From Planctomycetota bacterium (lineage in GTDB: Bacteria; Planctomycetota; Phycisphaerae; SM23-33; FEN-1343), in assembly GCA_013203365.1 (NCBI GenBank), contig JABMQG010000221.1, forward strand, positions 1-9,614: a DNA stretch of 9,614 nucleotides, given 5' to 3'. This document shows positions 6,696 through 9,614 of the stretch, piece by piece; the stretch's first letter is position 1, and every line of letters begins with the position of its first letter. The notes under the pieces are model-generated. The model saw only the letters and a list, made by a program, of their open reading frames with translations. It made no database searches and had not been told where the DNA came from. The translations under genes and the position numbers were made by a program.

Positions 6696-7416
6696 GAGCC
6701 GAATCCTCGCCTGGGCCGAGTAGCATCTCGGCAGCGTCGGGCAAAACGGCGCGAAGTTCCGGGGTAAACGCTTTGGCGAAGTCCTGGACCGACCGGACGG
6801 CGTCGTCATAGTAAAGCTTGTGCTGCTCTGATGTGCTGCTGATTTGCACCTGCGCCATATAGCGGATGCCTTCCGAACCCCATCGCGCCTTGGACCTCAG
6901 CAAAGACACATCGGGTGAGTACTGCCCGTCGATGATGTAGTAATTCAAGACGACGACGGTGTTCTGACCTAGCCCGCCCCTGTCGAACCGGTAAACTCGG
7001 CACGGCAGTTCAGAGCCGGTTGCCAGCGGAAGCAGCAAGCCATCGGAGGCCTGGCGTGTCCAGCCTGCACCTGGGTAGCAGACCTCCGGCCGGTGCGGCA
7101 TGAGGTCGCGGGCCCGGCCACCGTAGGCGACGAAAAGGACAACCGTCTCAGCGCCTCGCCGGTACACCCGGCAGACGTAAGCGTCGGCGCTGGTGGCGCG
7201 GATAACGGCTTCGGAAAGTTCTAAATCTTCGCCGCGCCATTGCCCAATCAGCTTGGGAAGCCGGTTCAGTTCCTCCAACGTCATCGGCGCGCTATCACTG
7301 GGCCGGTCCAGATAGCCGGCCAGCACGCGGTAGCCTGCACCACTGGCGATCAGCAATGCAACCGCCGTTGCCATTGCCGCGATAACCGGTTTTCGAGCGA
7401 CAGTATTCATTCCCAT
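6688..7416 (-). CDS. epsI: Exosortase-associated EpsI family protein
   Basis: EpsI-type proteins accompany exosortases in exopolysaccharide/PEP-CTERM loci, either fused to the exosortase C-terminus or, as here, separate. Their biochemical role is not settled. This one has 242 residues with a hydrophobic anchor or signal at about 10-29, so the rest is probably in the periplasm. The family block HRPEVCYPGAGW is at 108-119, with His108, Pro110 and Cys113. LPKLIGQWRGED near 53-64 matches the start of the domain, and VLNYYIIDGQ (157-166) is the later conserved 'Y-F' strand. The ATG at 7416 is followed by a second ATG two codons on, and neither has a strong ribosome binding site. The gene follows nadE after a 153-base gap that holds a sigma-54-like promoter. 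It overlaps the exosortase start by eight bases. Confidence 0.91.
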   Translation of the reverse strand: MGMNTVARKPVIAAMATAVALLIASGAGYRVLAGYLDRPSDSAPMTLEELNRLPKLIGQWRGEDLELSEAVIRATSADAYVCRVYRRGAETVVLFVAYGGRARDLMPHRPEVCYPGAGWTRQASDGLLLPLATGSELPCRVYRFDRGGLGQNTVVVLNYYIIDGQYSPDVSLLRSKARWGSEGIRYMAQVQISSTSEQHKLYYDDAVRSVQDFAKAFTPELRAVLPDAAEMLLGPGEDSARD

Positions 7417-7550
7417 TTTAGACTCAACTTCGCACCTGGCAAACTAAGTCCGAATTGTGCAGCCAGCCGGTTCTTCAGCCTGCCTTCTTCAGTCGGCCAA
7501 CGTCTTGATGGAAACCGTCTGCTTCAATGCCCGCCGTTTTGCCGGACCTC

Positions 7551-7565
7551 GCACAACTTGTGCCA
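7551..7565 (-). promoter_or_regulatory. Sigma-54 (-24/-12) type promoter candidate for epsI-exosortase
   Basis: On the minus strand TGGCAC is followed by AAGTT and GTGC. The GG and GC pairs are 10 bases apart, as in the consensus TGGCAC-N5-TTGC; only the first T of the -12 box differs. It lies just past the nadE stop codon and would start transcription near 7539, about 120 bases before epsI. Known biology: some proteobacterial PEP-CTERM systems depend on RpoN and the PrsK/PrsR pair. Caution: the site overlaps a palindrome, GCACAA-C-TTGTGC, which could instead be an operator. Confidence 0.4.
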
Positions 7566-7569
7566 CTTT

Positions 7570-8766
7570 CTAATCGACATCTTGCTGCTCAACCAACAGC
7601 GCCGGCCGACTGAGTCGCTCAGCCGCTCGCTGCTTGGCCACGATATCTCGATAGGCTCGCTGCACCTGTTCGCTCTGCAGTCCGAGGGCGGCACCAGCCT
7701 GGTCAGTGGAGATATCGTGCAGAAACGCGTACAGCAACAGGTCCATCTGATCGTACGACAGGGCGAAGTAGAATTCCTCCTGTGTTTGCGGCAAGGAGTA
7801 GGTGTCGGTGCTGGGTGTCTGGTTGCAGATTACATCCGGCAGCCCCAGATACCGCGCCAATGCGTAGACTTGTGTCTTGTAGAGGTGTGCGATCGGCTTG
7901 ACGTCAGCCAAGCCGTCCCCGCCACGGACGAAAAAGCCCAGGTCGTACTCGAGCCGATTGGGCGTGCCGACGACCGCGTAATTGAGTCGTTCGGCGTGGT
8001 AGTACTCCAACAGCTTGCGGGTCCTCTGCTTCATGTTTGTCGCCGCGACGATTTGCAGATACACATCCACGGGCATGCGTTTCTTCTCCTGCAGGCCGGC
8101 GGGCGATTCAACGACCAGGTTGAAGTAGTTGACGCGTTCGCTGCCAAGCAGGTTCTCGGCGAGGGTTATCTTCTGTCGATACCCGTCTGCATATTCGGGG
8201 AAAACTCGGCGAATGGCTTCATCCCGTCTCCGGTAGCAGCCGAGGGCCTGAAGTGTAGGTGTGATGTTCTCAACGTCGTACTCGATGCCGGCGAACCCGC
8301 AGACAAGTTTTCCCTTGTCGGTGGTTTGGGCGGCGGAGTCGGCCTCGGGCAGCAGCAGTGCGTGAACCCGCTCGGCGCCCAGCGCCTTTGCCGCCAAGAC
8401 CGCGCAGACGGAAGAATCCACGCCTCCGCTGACGGCCACAACCACCCCGCGCCGGTGCAGTGTCCTACCGACGGCCTCGCGGATCATCTCGGAAATTCGC
8501 TCAACGACCGCCTTGCAGTCTATGTCGAGGACCTTGGTGTTGAAAGCGGCCCGCGCAAGCGGCTTGCCATTCGTCGGTACATTAATGTGCTGCCTCCCAA
8601 ATATTCGGGCTATTCCTGCGAAAGTGTACCAGGCTAACCCTTTCCTGTATAGTGGCTTCTGGGGGAGCGACTTTCCGGCGGAGCGCCTAATGTCGTTTTT
8701 GTCCAGCTGGGGGGGGTAAAAAAAACCTTCAATATGAGCAGTTGGCGGAGACTTGATCGATCTCAC
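7570..8766 (-). CDS. nadE: NAD(+) synthase family protein (NadE-like)
   Basis: NAD synthase amidates nicotinic acid adenine dinucleotide to NAD using ATP and ammonia. The protein has the PP-loop AVSGGVDSS (111-119), IVAATNMKQRTRKLLEYY (239-256), VVGTPNRLEYDLGFF (265-279), GGDGLADVKPI (282-292) and LYKTQVYALARYLGLP (295-310), a clear NadE series. There is no glutaminase domain, so ammonia must come from elsewhere. The later block TPSTDTYSLPQTQEEFYF (317-334) differs from housekeeping NadE, so it may be a specialised paralogue acting on another acid in this locus. The GTG at 8766 is preceded by GGGAG (8774-8778), spaced seven bases, and overlaps the SGNH gene by 38 bases. Residues 1 to about 70 do not look like NadE, however, and contain T8 and C8 tracts. 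No in-frame ATG occurs before residue 94, so the true start is uncertain. Confidence 0.85.
   Translation of the reverse strand: MRSIKSPPTAHIEGFFYPPQLDKNDIRRSAGKSLPQKPLYRKGLAWYTFAGIARIFGRQHINVPTNGKPLARAAFNTKVLDIDCKAVVERISEMIREAVGRTLHRRGVVVAVSGGVDSSVCAVLAAKALGAERVHALLLPEADSAAQTTDKGKLVCGFAGIEYDVENITPTLQALGCYRRRDEAIRRVFPEYADGYRQKITLAENLLGSERVNYFNLVVESPAGLQEKKRMPVDVYLQIVAATNMKQRTRKLLEYYHAERLNYAVVGTPNRLEYDLGFFVRGGDGLADVKPIAHLYKTQVYALARYLGLPDVICNQTPSTDTYSLPQTQEEFYFALSYDQMDLLLYAFLHDISTDQAGAALGLQSEQVQRAYRDIVAKQRAAERLSRPALLVEQQDVD
8593..8598 (-). promoter_or_regulatory. Ribosome binding site GGGAGG inside the 5' part of nadE
   Basis: This is the best Shine-Dalgarno match near nadE. Six bases on is an in-frame ATT (8584-8586), a rare start codon. 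Ten bases on is an ATG (8580-8582) that is in the +1 frame and meets a stop after 20 codons (to 8520). The NadE-like similarity begins about 10-15 codons later, so this site may mark the real start region. Confidence 0.4.
8709..8725. repeat. Adjacent homopolymer tracts G8-T-A8
   Basis: Eight G (8709-8716), one T, then eight A (8718-8725) read T8-A-C8 on the coding minus strand. They start three bases after the SGNH gene stop and lie inside the longest nadE frame. Such tracts slip easily during replication and are also frequent sites of sequencing error. Confidence 0.8.
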
Positions 8767-9614
8767 TCACAAACTCCCTGTGCCAGAGCGCCAGTCTCAC
8801 GGCCAGTTTTGCCGCCCCTTCGCTCTTGAGGTGGACCAGATCGCCAAAATCGGAGTCGGCCTGTTGGCCGTTGCCCTGATTGACCACGCCGGAATTCATC
8901 AGGTCCACCAGGGGTGCGCCGCACTTCTGCGCCACGGAATCCAAGGCATGCAAGTAGGCCTCATAGCGATTGTCGGAGATGTGTCTTTGCCAATCGTCTC
9001 GCATGGGCATATTCACCAGCACGCACAGCCGACCCTTGGATCTCTGCTGGCTGATGAAGGCTTCGAGCGAATTCAGCGGCGGGCCGTTGACCTGGAGGTT
9101 ACCCAGCCTGACAACCGCGTCCCACTTGGCCCTGGGCAAGGCGGAGAAGTCCTCGAACCCGCTGTACAGGCCGGCGCACTGCTTCTGCCTCAAGCGGCCG
9201 GTGGAGAGGGTCTGCATGAATCGGCCGAGGCGTTCACGTTGATCGAAGAGGCGTACACGGTAGAGCCATCGTGGCACCCTCTGCTCGACGAGCGAAAGAA
9301 ACTGCTTGGTGGACTGCCGCATCTCTACGTTCCCGCAATTAAGATCGTTCGGGATGATGCCTATGTAGATCACGCTGGGGTCGCATCTGGTCAGATAGAA
9401 TTTATCCAAGGCGGCTTTGACACCTTCAAAACTGGGCCCGTTGATTCCGGCATTGTAGGCCCTGACGGCCGATTCGCCGGCGACCGCCCGCTCGAACTGC
9501 CTCGGGTCGATCCCAAAATGGACCGGGGAAGAGCCGACGAACAACACATCGATCGTTTCGGATCGTTGCCGGAGTTGTTCCAGCCGCCCCGCTTTCAGCA
9601 GAACAGCTTCGGAG
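8729..9614 (-). CDS. SGNH/GDSL-type hydrolase-like protein, 5' end beyond the window
   Basis: The frame is open through base 9614, so the N-terminus (probably a signal or membrane anchor) lies outside. A GTG at 9547 is an internal codon rather than a likely start, because coding similarity continues upstream (LEQLRQRSETIDVLFVGSS). The features fit the SGNH fold: LFVGSSPVHFGI with the candidate Ser nucleophile at 9527-9529, GIIPNDLN as the block with the conserved Asn, and the C-terminal DLVHLKSEGA with the Asp (8840-8842) and His (8831-8833) of the triad. Proteins of this shape are often secreted or membrane-anchored and work on acylated polysaccharides, sometimes beside MBOAT acyltransferases. 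That role is inferred here from the exosortase neighbourhood. The stop TGA is followed directly by the T8-A-C8 tract. No classical Pfam subgroup can be assigned by eye. Confidence 0.75.
   Translation of the reverse strand, partial: SEAVLLKAGRLEQLRQRSETIDVLFVGSSPVHFGIDPRQFERAVAGESAVRAYNAGINGPSFEGVKAALDKFYLTRCDPSVIYIGIIPNDLNCGNVEMRQSTKQFLSLVEQRVPRWLYRVRLFDQRERLGRFMQTLSTGRLRQKQCAGLYSGFEDFSALPRAKWDAVVRLGNLQVNGPPLNSLEAFISQQRSKGRLCVLVNMPMRDDWQRHISDNRYEAYLHALDSVAQKCGAPLVDLMNSGVVNQGNGQQADSDFGDLVHLKSEGAAKLAVRLALWHREFVSEIDQVSANCSY

Noticed and set aside
8617..8631. Second sigma-54-like sequence TGGTACACTTTCGCA upstream of the NadE core
   Set aside because: The GG and GC are nine bases apart rather than ten, and this spacing is critical for sigma-54 promoters.
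7240..8637. 465-codon open frame on the plus strand
   Set aside because: It is antisense to nadE and part of epsI, both recognisable families, and its own translation shows no family motif.
1..9614. CRISPR arrays, tRNA, rRNA, transposases or phage genes
   Set aside because: I saw no spaced direct repeats, cloverleaf, rRNA-like conserved stretch or recombinase motif anywhere in the window.

Overview
All recognisable genes lie on the minus strand, so transcription runs from high to low coordinates. The organism looks like a Gram-negative planctomycete, probably of the Phycisphaerae/Sedimentisphaerales type. It carries an LpxK lipid A kinase, an exosortase with its EpsI partner, and a secreted protein ending in the VPIPGA form of the PEP-CTERM signal that is common in that group. 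The lineage is an inference from protein style and was not tested by any search.

The right part (about 9614 to 4069, in transcription order) is a surface or exopolysaccharide/protein-sorting module. It begins with an SGNH-fold hydrolase-like protein cut by the window edge. Next come an NAD synthase-family (NadE-like) protein, EpsI, and the exosortase, whose GTG start overlaps the epsI stop (GTGATTAA). A 188-residue secreted protein of unknown function follows, behind a near-consensus sigma-70 promoter, and then a PEP-CTERM protein that is a plausible substrate of the exosortase. A sigma-54-type -24/-12 sequence lies between nadE and epsI. This is notable because some proteobacterial PEP-CTERM systems are RpoN-controlled.

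Between 3738 and 4068 there is no gene. Two strong hairpins there probably end the module, and a good sigma-70 promoter (exact TTGACA, 17-base spacer) starts the next block.

The left part (3737 to 1) is housekeeping: isocitrate dehydrogenase, LpxK, a cytidylate kinase-like protein and the N-terminal part of class II fumarase (cut by the window start). Two TCA-cycle enzymes therefore flank a lipid A gene and a nucleotide kinase-like gene. A perfect 8-bp inverted repeat sits just before the fumC start, where a ribosome binding site would be expected.

The points most worth following up are the 188-residue exosortase-linked protein, the sigma-54-like site, the NadE-like protein in a sorting locus with its odd 5' end (T8-A-C8 tracts and a misplaced ribosome binding site), and the NADP-type residues in the isocitrate dehydrogenase.
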